A program made the translations under genes and the position numbers. Of a stretch of 64,000 nucleotides of DNA, positions 37,316 through 51,220 are shown piece after piece. Every line of letters begins with the position of its first letter. Position 1 is the first letter of the stretch. The DNA is taken from assembly GCA_013400975.1 (NCBI GenBank), contig WBMZ01011686.1, positions 143,638 through 207,637 of the forward strand, read 5' to 3'. The notes below the pieces were generated by a model. The model searched no databases, had not been told where the DNA came from, and saw only the letters and a list, made by a program, of their open reading frames with translations. The DNA is from Atrichornis clamosus (Eukaryota > Chordata > Aves > Passeriformes > Menuridae).

Positions 37316-37343
<28 letters not shown>
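37316..37343 (+). repeat. A28 homopolymer
   Basis: A run of 28 A. No AATAAA signal or recognisable transcript-like sequence precedes it, so it is not called a processed pseudogene. Confidence 0.95.
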
Positions 37344-37345
<2 letters not shown>

Positions 37346-38008
37346 CTGTAGTTTAATAAAAACTGAATTAAGTTCCCAAACAGTCTATTTAAAAAAAAGG
37401 GTTTTCTCCAGCATTGCTTGATTGACCTATTTTGGTGGATTAGGTACTGGGACATGATGCTTATATAAACTTTCTTAATAAACTATGCTAGACACAAACA
37501 TCCCTTATGAAAACTATTACGTTCTTGCTGCTGACAACTGTATCCTTTTTATTGTTCAGAACATCACACAAGGCAAAAGTACTGAGAATTCAAAAGGCAC
37601 CTATATAATTAATAACTTTATAATTTTCCCTTTTCCTGTCTTTGCATTTAAGAAAGAAAATGCTTAAATCCAAGTGTACCATTGCTACCCTGGATCTGTG
37701 TTTAAAGTTTCTGTTTCTCAAGCTTAGAAAATTAAAGTTTGGGGAAATGCCATCATTCTGATTATACTGAATTTTAGTTTCCAACACCTTTGATGCGTAC
37801 CATCACATGAAATACTTTTTTATTTAATATTGAACAGGAGTTGTGATGGTATTGCAGAGGTTCCTGAGAGTCTCTCTTTACAGTGTAGGGTTGTGGCTCA
37901 ACCTTAGCCCCTGGCTATGAAATGTGAGTCCTGTGCATGGCCATGCAGGTCACTACACTAAAGGAAATGAAGGGATGACTGAATTCCTGAAGGTGAGGGC
38001 ATATTTTA

Positions 38009-38168
38009 GCCCAAAACTGAACCCAGGATTTGAGCTGAGGCCTCACCAGTGCCCAGCACAGGGGATCACTGCCCTGGTGCTGCTGGCCACATTATTGCTG
38101 ATGCAGGCCAGAATGCCATTGGCCTCCTTGGCACACCTGGCTCACGATAAATGTTGCCAAATCAAGTC
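38009..38168 (-). mobile_element. CR1 retroposon internal fragment
   Basis: CAGTGCCCAGCACAGGGGAT, CTGGTGCTGCTGGCCACATT, TTGCTGATGCAGGCCAG and CATTGGCCTCCTTGGCACA match the reverse complement of an internal CR1 region upstream of the usual 3' end. Neither end of the element is present. Confidence 0.75.
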
Positions 38169-40835
38169 CCTCTTTTACCTCTACCATTGAGTTCTTTTCT
38201 TCACACCACAAGTTTTAAAGAAACCTTTACTGATGGCAAGTAGCTTTCTTTGCCCAGTGCCTTTCTGCAATGCTTTCCCACGTGACAGACAAAAGCATTT
38301 TAAAGTTATTATTTTTTTCTTAATATTAAAGCAGCTGCTTCATGTTCCCAAGTAAAATATCCTCATTATTTAAAACAGATCTCTTCTTCATTCCTTCAGT
38401 ATTTGGTCAGAAGAAATTTAATCAGCAGAAAAAAATGGTCACAAAGCCCAATTGCCACATACTTCCATTACAGAGAGCTCTCAGTCAAGTTGTCTGAAGA
38501 CATAATGAGCAGGAACTGCAGCCAGGCTCACAGCATATCAGGGACAATTTAATGGGAAGCTCACAGGAGACACTGCAGCTCACTTATGTAGGTATACCCC
38601 TTTTCTCCCTAAAAAAGTACTTAAAAAGCAGAGGGTTTCACTGTAGGGTCACTAGAAGTATAAAGGAAAGTCCTTTGGAAAAACCTGTCAGTAGAGTGGT
38701 GTGCAAGAAATGGTTGAGATCAGCTGCAATAAACACTCACCTCGGTTCTGGGGGAAGTGACCCAAGGGTTGCTTAGGAAAATTAATCCTCTGCTTCCAGC
38801 AGGAGCAGGGTTACTGACTTCAGTATTTATATGTTCAGGTGTTCCCTGGTCATGGAGAAGCCCGTGGGACCCCATGGTTAGGAAGGACTGTGATCACAGC
38901 AGGATCTGGTTTAGCTTTTAACAAACCATCTGGGAAGACGTCTCACAAGGCATACACAGTCACTTTTTTCTTTCCTTTGTGGCTGATAATACGGCCCAGA
39001 CTAAGGAAATAACATCTTGCATCCTAAGAATATATCGAAACAAAAGTGAGGTGAAAGTGAGCAGTGACAGCAATGTTGCCACAGTGGCACTGGCGTGATT
39101 GGGTATTTAGGAATACACTGGAGGTGTTCAACAGCCTTTGGTGAAGACACTCCTCTGTAATAACCTCACTGACTTAGTGGTGCAACACCTCTAGAACTAC
39201 TCAGGAGGGCATCTGTCCCTGCTAATATGAAACATCAAATAAATAAATGGCAGAAATCAACCCTGGAGTGTTACTAGAAGATGATGAATTGACACCGACC
39301 ACCCAGAAGGAGCAGAGACTGAGCAAATTACACTTTATGAAACGGGGTGTTGAAAAAGCTGGAAAATGTGTAATCTTTTCAAAATGGTAGAGAATCTTGG
39401 CCCAGATCCTAAGTCAGAGAAAGGGACAAGGAAAAGGAACACTTTCTTTTTTCTTGGTTAACTGGCAGGTTTACCCTATCCCATGGAGTTATCTTTTTAA
39501 ATAAAACCTAGTTAAGTGTTGTTTGAGCAGTCAGGCTATCCATAATCCAGGCTGGCAGGTTGCTGGCCCTCTGAAGCTGGCTCAGAAGGTACAGAGGGTG
39601 TAGAACTGACAATCTGCTGAGGAAACAGGGGGCATTTCTCTTTGCCTTTGGGGAGACACAGAAATGCACAGCCCCACAATAACCTACAAAGAACATGAAA
39701 GCTGAAGCCCTCTCCTTTGGCAGGGGGTGGAAATCCATTAGATACCTCCTGTAGGCAGGCAGCAAGCTGTTTGCTAGGATGAAGGCTTTACTTCATTTAT
39801 GCTCCCTTGGAAAGAGCTGGTGGCACTGCAAAGACAAAGAGGGAGTGCTGGATAGGAAGAAAAGGAATTAAAAGGTAATTCTAGGATATATTCAAGTGTT
39901 AAAGGGTGGTGTCTGAGAGAAAAAATTAGGGGAAACAGGAAATCTGTCTAAGAAAATAAATGAGTATTGACTGAAGATTTGAAGGGTGGGGCTAAACTGA
40001 CCCAGGGTGTCATTTTTGTGTTACTCTCGGGATGAGTTTGGCTCAATTTCTATAAATGTCAAAAACAGGTAAAAAGATAATTGTTGATGTTATTTGCACT
40101 TATACTTGCTTGTGGTGGTTGCTGTTCACAGCTGGATCTCCTGAGAGGATTAGTAATACAACTAATGAAGACTAATAATGCAGGTAAATTAGTTTGTATC
40201 TGATGTAATGGACTATTTTTAAAACTGTAATGATGTAACTGGGAAATCTGTACTCATTTTCAAGTTCCAGATGGTTTTAGAGTTAAGTCTAATTTTCTGA
40301 AAAAATGCCTCACATGCATCATCTTCAAAACATCTGTATTTAAATCATGTCTGTCTTGTCCTGTATGATGAGAAAGATGCATTTTCCTCTACTCTTCCAG
40401 GAAATGTGACTTATGGTTTTATACTGCGAGCAAGCCAATAAGGCAGGAAGAGGCTGGTTTGGGTGCTGTGCAGGGATGGGGCCCAGATTTGGTTAATTAC
40501 TTCACACTGAAGGAATAACCACTTTAGTAGTGAAATCATTGCCCTGCATGTGATTTGGCAACTCTTCTAACAACCAGTTCATACCAGAAACTGAACTCTG
40601 ACACTGCCTGTCCACCTAAGACACTGCAGTGGGATTTTCCCTCTCAGTCCCTGTTTTCCACATGCACACGGTGTTCTCGGCTGGTGTGTGGGGTCTTGGT
40701 AAGATTCAGGCTGAACTTCCTTCCAGGTTACTGAGTTTGGATAGTTCATCCCTCTGGGAAGTGGGGGGCAGAAGAACAGGACAGATGAGACTACAGAGCT
40801 ACACACCCTCATCTTCCTTCCTTCTTCATACCATA

Positions 40836-40863
40836 TCAGGGATTTGGTGTCAGGGATTTGGTA
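40836..40863 (+). repeat. 14-bp tandem duplication
   Basis: TCAGGGATTTGGTG at 40836-40849 is followed by TCAGGGATTTGGTA at 40850-40863. Confidence 0.9.
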
Positions 40864-43583
40864 TGGGGTTAGGGAACACTCCCACCTTGCTTTTCAAGAA
40901 CAGGTTTTTTTCAGCACTTTTCATATACAGGCTCCTATATTATTTTCAGTAGAAGTGCGTTTAAACGCTGTGATGTTAGTCTTACTTTCTTTCTACAATT
41001 TGTGACCCCTTAAAAATTAATCTGCAAGCCTTTGGCAACAAACTGAAAGCCACCAGCTGGAGGATATCCCACACCACATCTTGATGCAGACAACACAGTG
41101 TCTGCTGGCTTGGCATGTCCTTTCCCTCTCTGAGCACCTTGCAACAGCACAGCAAATAAATCAGCTCTTCTGTATGTTTAGACCATGCTCCTGGCTTCTC
41201 TTTGGGTAGGAAAAGTGTGGGCAGAGCAGTGTTTTGTTTAGATTGGGGTTTATTTGAGCGTATTCATGGGAGGTCTTTATGGAAAACCCTTTTCCAACAG
41301 CCAACAGCATGTTTCCAACACGTCCAGGAAAGGACTTGGAACAGATTTCCTGGAGCTCTTGTTCATGCCAGACACCCTAGTACTGAAAGAAGGGTTCGGT
41401 GGGAACTCTGCCTTCCAAAATTCCCGTATGATATTTTGCCCTCCTGACTTTTGTTTATAGGAAAGCTTGGAGTGGCCCTCTGTAGCATTAGGAAGTTGTG
41501 TTGATTAATATGAGTTACCTGTTACTTCTCATTTAATGTCCATCCCCTGGCTGAAAACCAGAACACATTATTGCAAGGAAACTCCTATGGTGTCACAGAA
41601 CTGCAGCCAGCAGGCCACAGAGCCTTTAAAGCCAAAGTTGTGATGATCAGAGGGTACAACCTCAGGTGGAATAACAAGAAATATTTCCCAATGGTGTGTT
41701 GTACCAGGCCTTTGAACAATCCATGTAAGGATTATCAAAAGTCCAGTAAAAAGGGTTATTTGGTGGGCAAGAGGAACCTCAGTGAGTGAGTGGGAGCCAG
41801 GGACCAGCTGGGTACATGGAGTTGTAACATGGCTTGTGCCCCTTTTTAATGTCTGATTTTGTTCATGAACAATGACTACTGAACATCTTAATCTATTCTT
41901 AATTTTCGTTGTTGTTAAATGTTTTCTTCTCTGTTGTTTCTCCAGGGAAATGTTAAATTATTCTTTTTTTTTTTTTCCCATCTGTCTGCTGGTGTTTATC
42001 TCTTCTTGGAAGAAATCCAAGTTTAGTAATTAAGGCACTAGGAACAGTCAGAGGTTTGATCAGTAGATAAAACATAATTATAACAGATCTATGAATCTCT
42101 CTGCAGTAAATATTTTAACACCTTAGGCCAAATCCTCCATTAACATAAGCAGAGTTATTGGAGATCACACTGTCTTACACCTACTGAGGATCTGTGTAAA
42201 ACTGCACTGACAGCTCCATTGTGGTTGTGTGGGAAAACTTAAAAAAAATTACCTTAGGAAGATGATGAGGTGCAATACTCTGCCCAACAGGCAGTTTGGA
42301 TGAAATATGTGGCTTTTTCTCACATCCTGTGATATATGCTTGCTTTTCTTTTTCCCTTGGCTATTTTCAAATATCCTTAAATAGAATTATGCCTGTATGG
42401 GTAAAATTTTCAAAATCTCTTCAGTTGCAGTGGTGAACAGTTGGATTACATACATAAATAAGACAAGTGTTGTGATATATTCCCTAATTTGGGTGCTTAG
42501 GTGAGGGTTTGTGGTAGAAACATTTCACAGACCGTAAAAACACAAGAAAGTAATTTTAGAGAACAGCGCCAAATTGCCTGAAAATTCCCCAAATCCCACC
42601 ATTTCTGGGTATCTTATTTACCCTTCTGCTGAAGTCTGGAGCGTGTTTCTGTGCCACAGCTAGTGGCAGTCACTATTTCTGGCCTCCCTGACCTCAGAAG
42701 AGGCTCTCACAGGACATTGGTCACGTCCCCTGAGGTCTTCCTCGGATGTGAGCCCTGGGGGAAATTGAGGTCAAGTGTTATCGCTGAACCTGCAAAGTGC
42801 CAGATGTTGTTCTGACACCTCCTCACTCCTCTGGCACGGATCAAAGGCTGCAGAGGGACACTTGGGATGGGCGCCTGCCGTAGATATAGAAAGAGAAGGA
42901 CTCTTGGGCGAACAGCAACCCCCTAGGTGATGGAAATTTTCTAAGGAGGCTGAATGGATGAACCACAACACAGTTTGAGAAGCTGTCCCCACCACAGGCT
43001 GTTGATGGTCCTTTCAGATAGTCAAGACTTAATTCCTAAAGGGTTTAAAGGTTTTAGTGCAGAACAAATAAAGAGCTGTGGTGGGGTGATGAGCCATGCT
43101 GGCATCCCCCAGGACTGGAGGTTGTTTCCCTCTCTGCTGTGTGCCAAGCACTGCTGCCCCTCGAGAGGCTGAAGTGTTCCCACCTGTGAGATCTTTGCTG
43201 AAGGAAGGGAGCTGAGCAATCAGTTTTCTGCCTGGTCACAGATGGCCTTTATGGGGCTCAGGATCATGCTCAGAGGTAGTGATGGCATCTTACACAGAAA
43301 TGAACATTTAACCCATTTGCCTCAGTCCTTCTTGCAGCAGCGGTTTGCAGAAATGGCCTGATGATGATTCTGGAGGGTGCTCGCCATCTGATTGCACCTC
43401 TGTGCAGTGGTGGTTCAGAAACCAAAAGGCTGCAAAAGAAAGACAAAAGGGAGGAAAGATTAAAATCGAAAAGAAAGTGAATATTAAGGCCTGATGGCAA
43501 CTCCTGCTTGCTGAAATTGAGGGGCACATGTCCTGTAGGAGCAAAGGCAGCAGCAGTCAGAACAGGGACAGACAGCTTATCGC

Positions 43584-43615
43584 ATAAAATTTTAAAATAT
43601 TAAATAAAATTTTAT
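43584..43615. repeat. AT-rich inverted repeat, 11-bp perfect arms
   Basis: ATAAAATTTTA at 43584-43594 and TAAAATTTTAT at 43605-43615 are exact reverse complements around a 10-nt loop, and two more GC pairs can form outside after a one-base bulge. Confidence 0.85.
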
Positions 43616-43865
43616 TGCATAATAAAGGAAATTAATCTCTCAATGTGTCTTCCTTCAAAAGCAGGACCAATAACCTAATGTCTTTCAAACAATGACAGCT
43701 TGACTAACACAATAGAGAGTTTAAAGAAAGCATTGAATGAGAAAGCAACATTATTATAATATGAAGAAAAATAGTCTCATTGAAATGTTACATGCATGCT
43801 CCATCCCGTAACAGACAGAGATTTCAGGGAGCTTAGAGTAAAAGCTGAGTCTGTAAATCTTCCTG

Positions 43866-43946
43866 TATTACTATATAACATTACGTAATATAACATACAG
43901 TATAAAATATTATAATATAGTAATATGATATAATACATAATTAAAA
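43866..43946. repeat. AT-rich low-complexity tract
   Basis: About 80 bp made almost entirely of TATAA/ATATT words, including the self-complementary TTACGTAA. Confidence 0.8.
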
Positions 43947-45170
43947 AGGCTTCTGTTCTTCAAAACAAGGGTCCAAGGCTCATCTGGCCCTTCTGGGTGG
44001 CCTCTTCCCTTATGTGGAATTGATATTAAAACTCCTACCTCAAGCTCATGTCTGCACTGAGTGTGTGATCAAAGAGGAAACCACAACGACCTTTTAAGTC
44101 ACCAGAAAGCTGTATGTCTATTAGAGACATATTTCATTATGATTCAGAGATGCCAAAAGCATCTTTTTCCTTCAAGGTTTGCCAATTCATTTGAAACAAG
44201 GCGTGAAGGATGCATCTGTGCAAAGGCTCGGAGTTGCACAGCTGCAAGAGGGGGAAGCCAGTTGTTTGTCCCTTCAGAAGTCTGGCATTTGCACAAGCAG
44301 ACGGTGCACAGGCTGGGAAGGATGTGCCCCACACCGCGTCTGTGTCTGGCTGTGAGTGCTCTGGGTGGAAAAGCTGCGGCTGCCTCTGACCAGAAGCGTT
44401 TGGAAGCAATAGTGAGCAAGGCTCGTGGCAGCACCAGCACGTCTACAAAACACAGTGATGTTCCCGCGGAAATATGCTACTGTGGTTGGGTACAGCCCAA
44501 GAGAAAATATACCCCATGTAGATGTCTTGATCAGTTGGTTTCTGGCAGGGGAAGACAATTAGAAAGAGGAGTTTTCAGGCATAAATCAACTTTTTTTGGG
44601 CTGAGCAGCATTTTTGAAGTAAGAAATGCAGACCTCAACAATGGCAGATGCTCAGCTGTCCTTGGCTGTTTAATTGCATTTCAGGGTTAGAGTGGCTGTC
44701 CCAGGATGAGTCAGGAGTTGTGGGTTACCTGGGTTTCAGGGAACCACACCAAATTAGTTTATTTTGGGAAAATGCGTTTTGCAAACAGTGAATAAAGATC
44801 AAAACCCATGAAGTGACATTATATCTCTGACAACCTTCATTTCTAAGGGATATTTTTGTCCTCTGAAACAGAACTTGGTAGTGGTGATTGAAATAGGATG
44901 GTTTGTTTGTTATTTTTGAAACTAAAAAAACCAATACACTGTCTGCAATTGGAATTTTCAGTTGGGGTGAGGTTTTTTTTAGGTTTTCTTTTCCCTCCCC
45001 AGTAAGCTTAAGGATATTTATTGGAAATTACCAGTAGGACCTATAGAAAATTGTCTTGTTATGTACAATTTGCTAGTTATATGTGTATAGGTTAGCTCTT
45101 TGAGAAATGCTTATTGTTTGGCACAGTTCATATTGGTTTTGTTTTCCTGGAAGCCAAGTCCATGAGTAAT

Positions 45171-45455
45171 GAATCATAAAATGACTTGGGTTGGAAGGGA
45201 CCTTAATGATCATCTCATTCCACCCCGCTGCCAGGGGCAGGAACACCTTCCACTATCCCAGGGTGCTCCAAGCCCCGTCCAACCTGGCCTTGGACACTCC
45301 CAGGGATGGGGCAGCCACAGCTTCTGTGGGCAACCTGTGCCAGGGCCTCAGTAGCCTCACAATCAATAATTTATTCCTAATCTAAGTCTGCCCTCAGGTT
45401 GCCCTGACCCATGTGCAGGACCTTGCACTCGGCCGTGTTGAACTTTGTGAGGTTT
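45171..45455 (-). mobile_element. CR1 retroposon fragment (3' end)
   Basis: GAATCATAAAATGACTTGGG leads into TTGGAAGGGACCTTAATGAT, GTCCAACCTGGCCTTGGACA, GGGCAACCTGTGCCAGGGCC and a CATGTGCAGGACCTTGCACT segment. The last piece appears joined after an internal deletion. Confidence 0.9.
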
Positions 45456-45529
45456 ATTATACTTTTTAGAGGAGATTTTTTTTCCCAGAACCACTCTTGA
45501 CGGCAGCTGCTGCCCTCAGATTTCCTACG

Positions 45530-45553
45530 ACAAACAAACAAACAAACACAACT
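45530..45553 (+). repeat. (CAAA)n short microsatellite
   Basis: About five CAAA units ending in CACAAC. Confidence 0.85.
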
Positions 45554-47854
45554 TTTGGTTCAGATAGTTGGCTCAGTGTTCAAAGAGCAGCTAGACAAAC
45601 TCATGGAGAAAGAACCTGCCTGTTGACATTAAATGTAACGGAAACACCTCTGGCTTAGGAAATTCCTGAAGCACAAAATATCACAGTGGTGGAGAGCAAC
45701 CTTGGATTGCACCTTCATGTGGCTGGTTCTTGTATTCCTTCCCATACACCTGTTCTCAGTCAGTGTTGGAAACAGGACAATGGGCCTTTCACCTGCAGCA
45801 GTGTCTCAGGGTTTTGTCCTGGTGTTTTCTTTCCACGTCATAAAAACGCAAAAGTTTTCTTGCTTGTAAAATGTTTCTTAGCAGAAACACACCTGATTTT
45901 AGGAGCTACTCTGGCTCCATATCACAGCAGAAAATAAACCAGCTTGTTGATAAGGTAATCTATGTGGCAAAGCTTGCATGTGAAACACAAAAGATTAGGG
46001 TGTATTGAAACAGGCGGTGCAGAGGTACACCCCCCATGTAACTCTGGAAACTGTCACGTTTTGAAAGTAACCACTAAAAAGACATGTCACAAAACCTCAT
46101 GAAAACCCCTTAAAAGCTTCATACTGGTTCACAAATTTCATTAAATAATAAGCAGAGCAGTAAACTACTTGTGGTTGGTTCTGGTCATATGAGCTCATTT
46201 GTGTCTTGACTTTCTCTTGATGGAATTCTTTGGGAGAGCTGCTCTCAAAGGCAGTAAAAACAATGGGTTAGTTTCATATATCTGATTTAATCAGATTGCC
46301 CAAATTATCATTTTCCAGGGAATCTGAAACAACCCCATATTCTTCTCCTCAGGGGTCATTTTTGCATTCATGGTGTTTGGACTGGGTAGGTGTGAAAGAA
46401 GCATGGGGTAGCAGCAGTTCAGTGAAATATTTAAGCAAATTGTTCTGACCATTACAGCACTTACATGAAGTCATCTGGCTGTAGAAGTCTTGGACAACCT
46501 TCTATTAGAAATGATCAGTGGACCCCCAAGAGGTTGTGACCCGAGCTGTGACTCTCCAGCTCCCTGGTACAATCACTGTTGGGACAAACTGGACGTGCTT
46601 CGTCAGGTTCAAGTTGGCTAAAGAGGTGCTGAGCTATGTGTTAGGGAAGAAAAGGCCTGTCTACAGATGACCAGATAATCTGGTTTAGCTGTGCTGAGAG
46701 GCTCTTGCCCTCCCTTGGTGCTGTGTGGGTTAGCTCTGGTCACATTGAAGGACCTGGAGTGGTGCATTTGCACCCTGTCCTGTGTTAGCCCGCCTGGAAA
46801 ATATCCCAGCTGTCAAAAATAAACCTATACATCATTTTCTCCTGGTTTTTTTTTCCCCTAAATTTTATATTCAAGACCTCAAGTTTGATAAGTGAAAAAC
46901 TATTTAATCAAAACACCTTTCAAAAAAGGAAACTACAAATTAAGAAGACATGTTGCCTTAACAAATGTCTTCAGTTAATTTGAACTGGACAGCTGCTTGA
47001 GGAATCCCAGAAGGATGTAACATAAGGCTATGCCTATTTTTCACCAGCAGCCTCCAAGCAAGTTTACCAATTTTTTTATTATTTATTAAGGTCTTCTGTG
47101 TCCTTTCTTAGAGATCCACTTAGAATGGAGTAGGACTCAGCTTCTGCCTCTGATGGCACAATCCCATGCTGTCTTTGACATGCTGGTCCCTCAGAGCCTG
47201 GGAAAGCATTAGGAAATATGATATGTCCTGCAGGAATGTGGAAGACATCATGTGCCTTGAAGCTTGGTGCATTTCCAGCAAAATTTACTTATGCTCCAGA
47301 TTCATATTAATTCCTCAAAATCTGCCAGTTGAGGTTATTTTAGCTAAGGAAACTGGAGGAAATTGAAAATCAGCATAGACCAGTCACCCTTGAACACAGG
47401 GTCTGAGTAATTTGGGACCTCCTAACTGGAGAGGACAACTTTAGGTATCCCTGTGAACCTGGTGAAAATGGCTCCACAGGGCAAAGCAGCTGTGAAAACC
47501 TAAGAAGAGTAAGGAAGTTGAGTTAACCAGGGAACTGGGAGAATACAGAGTGTCGAGGGACTCAACAAATTAATCAGAGCTGGGCAGCAGTTTCAGAAAC
47601 CTCACAAGGATTTAAACCAGCGCTGCTCAAATGATTTCTACCAAGAGCTGCTGGAGAGAAGTAAATGCTGCAAGGAGTCTGGTCATTTAACTTCCTAAGG
47701 AATCTCAGGTTATAAGGGAATGCTAGGGAGAGGGAGCGGGATTTGCAGCACCAGAGGGAAACTAGAGGTGATGCTCGGGTCCTGTGTGTGACATGGAGCT
47801 CCTGCACATAGGACATGGAAGGGGATGGAGAGGGGTTAGAGCAGATGAGGAGAT

Positions 47855-48113
47855 GGACAAGGGGAAATGGCTTTAAGATGAAGGAGGGTAGATTTACATT
47901 AGATATTAGGAAGAAATTCTTGGCTGTGAGAGTGTTGAGGCCCTGGCACAGGTTGCCCAGAGAGATTGTGCGTGCCCCATCACTGGAAGTGTTCAAGGCC
48001 AGGCTGGATGGGGCTTGGAGCAAAGTGGAAGTTGTCCCTGCCCATGGCAGGGGGGTGGAATGAGATAGTCTTTAAGGTCCCTCCCAATCTGAGTCATTCT
48101 GTGATTCTATGAT
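47855..48113 (+). mobile_element. CR1 retroposon fragment (3' end)
   Basis: GGAAATGGCTTTAAGATGAA, TTAGATATTAGGAAGAAATT, CCCTGGCACAGGTTGCCCAG, GTTCAAGGCCAGGCTGGATG and a terminal CATTCTGTGATTCTATGAT show a relatively well-preserved CR1 3' end on the plus strand. Confidence 0.93.
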
Positions 48114-51100
48114 TTATGGGGCTAAAACAGGATTCAGAACATACGGGTGACCTGGAGCTGCAGGATTTGAGAAATAAACTAGTAGGTGGAGTAAGAGAAA
48201 TCATAGAGGATTTGAATAAAAAGAATTTGAGCTAATACTTTATACACGGAATCTCTGTTTGGACTGCGCAATGTAGGATTAGCAACTTTTATTCATTAAA
48301 AGCAGGATTGTGATATTTAACTTGCAATTAACAGGTATATTTCAGCCTCCTAATCAAAGGCAACAGAGTAGTTGGAGAGAGACCTCTCATGCTGCATATC
48401 AAGTTGCTTTAATCTCTTTTAAGGGTGTTCCTTACTGATGCAGCCCCTTGCTCATCTGTCTGATTGTGCTCCCTCACGGATCACCACAGCATACTCATTT
48501 TCCTAAAACACGTAATGCTTTGCCTAAAACCTTCTTGTAATTGGTGATGGGTAAAGATCGTCTTCAGATCCTGATAACTATTACTCATTATATACTACAT
48601 GAAAGAGGGGAATGTGCTTCTCCCTTTGGAAAAACATCATATCCTTGAGTGTTTGGTGGTTCATTCCATTGCGTGCTGTTTCCTGAATCCCCTGTGTTTA
48701 TCCGATCTGAATCTGTTCCACTGCTGGAAGAGGCAGGTGGAGGACTTAAGTCCAAGAAGAGGAGGCAAGAGATCAGGAGTTTGGGTCATGAAAAGCAGGA
48801 AAACAGAGAGTGTGATGGGTACGAGCATGAAGTGAAGGCAGAAAGAAAAGACTGCAAAAGGAGGGAAAGGCAAACACAATCAGTGTGAGCTGGGAGCATG
48901 TGGGAGCCATTGGAACTTGGCAGGGGGTGCACAGGTCCCAGGTGAGGGCCAGGCCTGGCACTGAGCCTGAAACACAGGGAATCTGCAGGGACTGTGATGT
49001 GAACCATCCCGTGCATCCACTGTCTTCTGCTCAGCTCATGGGACTGGGCTTGGGCATCAGCTGGAAGGCAGGTGAAATCATGGAAACACTTCAGTGTCAG
49101 GAATTGATGTAACCAGGACAAAAGAATGGTTTAGAAGAGGCAGACAGTTTTGCTTTACAGCATAGATAATTCTGATTATATTATGTTTTCTGGTTTTGTT
49201 GGCAAAAATCTGACAGCATGAGACAACAAATGGCTTTTAACTTATTGTTTTCTCTAAGAAAAGCATTATTTTTTAAAGATCTCCCCGTTAAATCTGCATA
49301 TACTTGGAGCCTGAAAAAAGCAATATGATGGAGCAGGGGCGAAGGGGGTAGAACAGCTGAAAATCTATTTGCTAAGTCCTGCAATGGAGAATATATACTT
49401 TAATGTGAAACAGTGATGACAAGGGAAGCTTTAGACAGCTTCAAAGCAAAAGCATCCAGGCAGGCAGTCCTGCAGGACTTCAAAACCTTGCGTGGAGACA
49501 AAGCCTTTTGTACATCAGAGCTTGAAATTCAAATCAAGCAGAGAGCGAGCCAAGACAACTTTGAGCATTTTGCATTTCACTTGATGTCCTTAAAGGCTGC
49601 AAGAGTTTCTTTATCATTTGCTTGCATCATATGTCATTTTCAGTGCTATTTTGCAGGTGTTTCTTTGCTCTTTTTCTTCCAATTTCATTGAGTGGATACA
49701 CAGATTTGTAGTGTATCACATGTGTTTTTTAAAGCTTTTGTTCAGTTGGAGTCTCCTTCCCTCCGTTCAGCCTCAAAGGCAGATTTACAGGAATCTTTTA
49801 GAGATATGACACTGCATTATTTAAAAAGCTCTGCTCTTCTTATCTTCATGGCCATGGAGGTCACAGAGAACTACATGTGAGGATAAGCATCAGGTTCCCC
49901 AGCATGGAATAAAGTCAGACTGGATTTCACAAAACACTTTAACACGTAAATCCAGATACTCTTCACAGTGTCTACCCTCTCTCCTATCACTGATGTGATT
50001 TCTTGAATTTATTTTAAAAAAGAGAGGAGGGCAGAGTGCCAGAAAGAGCAAAAATATCCTCAAACCTCTATCAAAGAACCTGAAGCAACATTTTAATTCC
50101 ATCCAAATAATGCTGATTCAAGAGTATCTTAATAAAGACATTTGTATGTCAAAAGCAGCAAAGGAATTTTGTTGGCTAATTACTGATAGGGTTTATATTT
50201 CATTAATGAATATAAAAAAATCATCTAATGTAGAATGTTTTCAATTTAAGCGCAAAGAGGAAATAACACTTGTTTTTGTTGAAGGAACAACTGGATATTG
50301 AAAAATGGTTGCAGGCTTTGCTGGATTTGGTTCAAACAAACGCTGAAAGCTTCAATCTCCTTTGCCCATGTTTTATACTGTAATTTCAGCCATACCATCT
50401 TTCTCCACGTGCTATTGCAATTAAAGAACCTGCATGTTTTATAACTTGCAGTTCTGGCTCAGCTGTGCCAGAGATGGGGAATTGGAAGACTTTGGGTGTG
50501 AAACTTGGCTTTGGCCAAAGCCAGCAGACACTGAGGTGACTGCAGGGGTGGCACCCCAAGGCTTTGCTCCCAGGGTGCAATACCAACACCTGCACCAGCT
50601 GCCTCCCTGATTTGGTGGGATGAGACCCAGGTGGTTGAATTAGCACCAACCCACCCTTCCTGCTGGGACAAACAATAAAAATTGTACAGATGGAGCCTGG
50701 TTTTGCCAGCAGTTCTTGCTACTCTGAGGGCACTGCAAGGCTGGGTGGCACGTGGGGGGCTTACAGGCTCCCATCCTGGTTTTCCAGGGGTCTCAGAACC
50801 TCAGGGACCTGCAGTGGATGGGTGCTGCTCACAGCCTGGTAGGAGTGAAGTGAGTGGCTTGAGAAGAGCTGTGCCTAGCACGGGTGAGGAGTAGCTCTGC
50901 CAGCCAGGGGTGGAGGGCTAAGGCAAGCAGCAAGAAATAGCTCTGTGGTCATTTGAGCAAGAAAAGCGAGAGGTGCTGGTTTTGGCTTTGCCCAGTGTGG
51001 CTGAGGGAGATGAGGTTCATTTGGCCAGCAGTCAAAAAATGCCTCCTTTGTGTTTCCCTACATTTCAATGCTCTGTCTTTTCATAAACAGTTCAGTCTGA

Positions 51101-51220
51101 CCCCCTCACTCCTGACCCTGGTATCACTTGCATGCTTTTAATCTGAAGATGGAAGTAAGGCTGTTCCTCAAGAAGTGGCAGCTACTTTGGGAGCTAAGGT
51201 AAGGGAATTAAATGGGAATT

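Noticed and set aside
37134..37421. 95-codon frame containing a poly-Lys run
   Set aside because: The Lys run is the A28 homopolymer; no other coding support.
47574..48023. 149-codon minus-strand frame, and similar ones at 29259-29531 and 51194-51385
   Set aside because: These share a repeated 'SLALNT...LGNLCQGL' type sequence because they are antisense reads of CR1 3' ends, not proteins.
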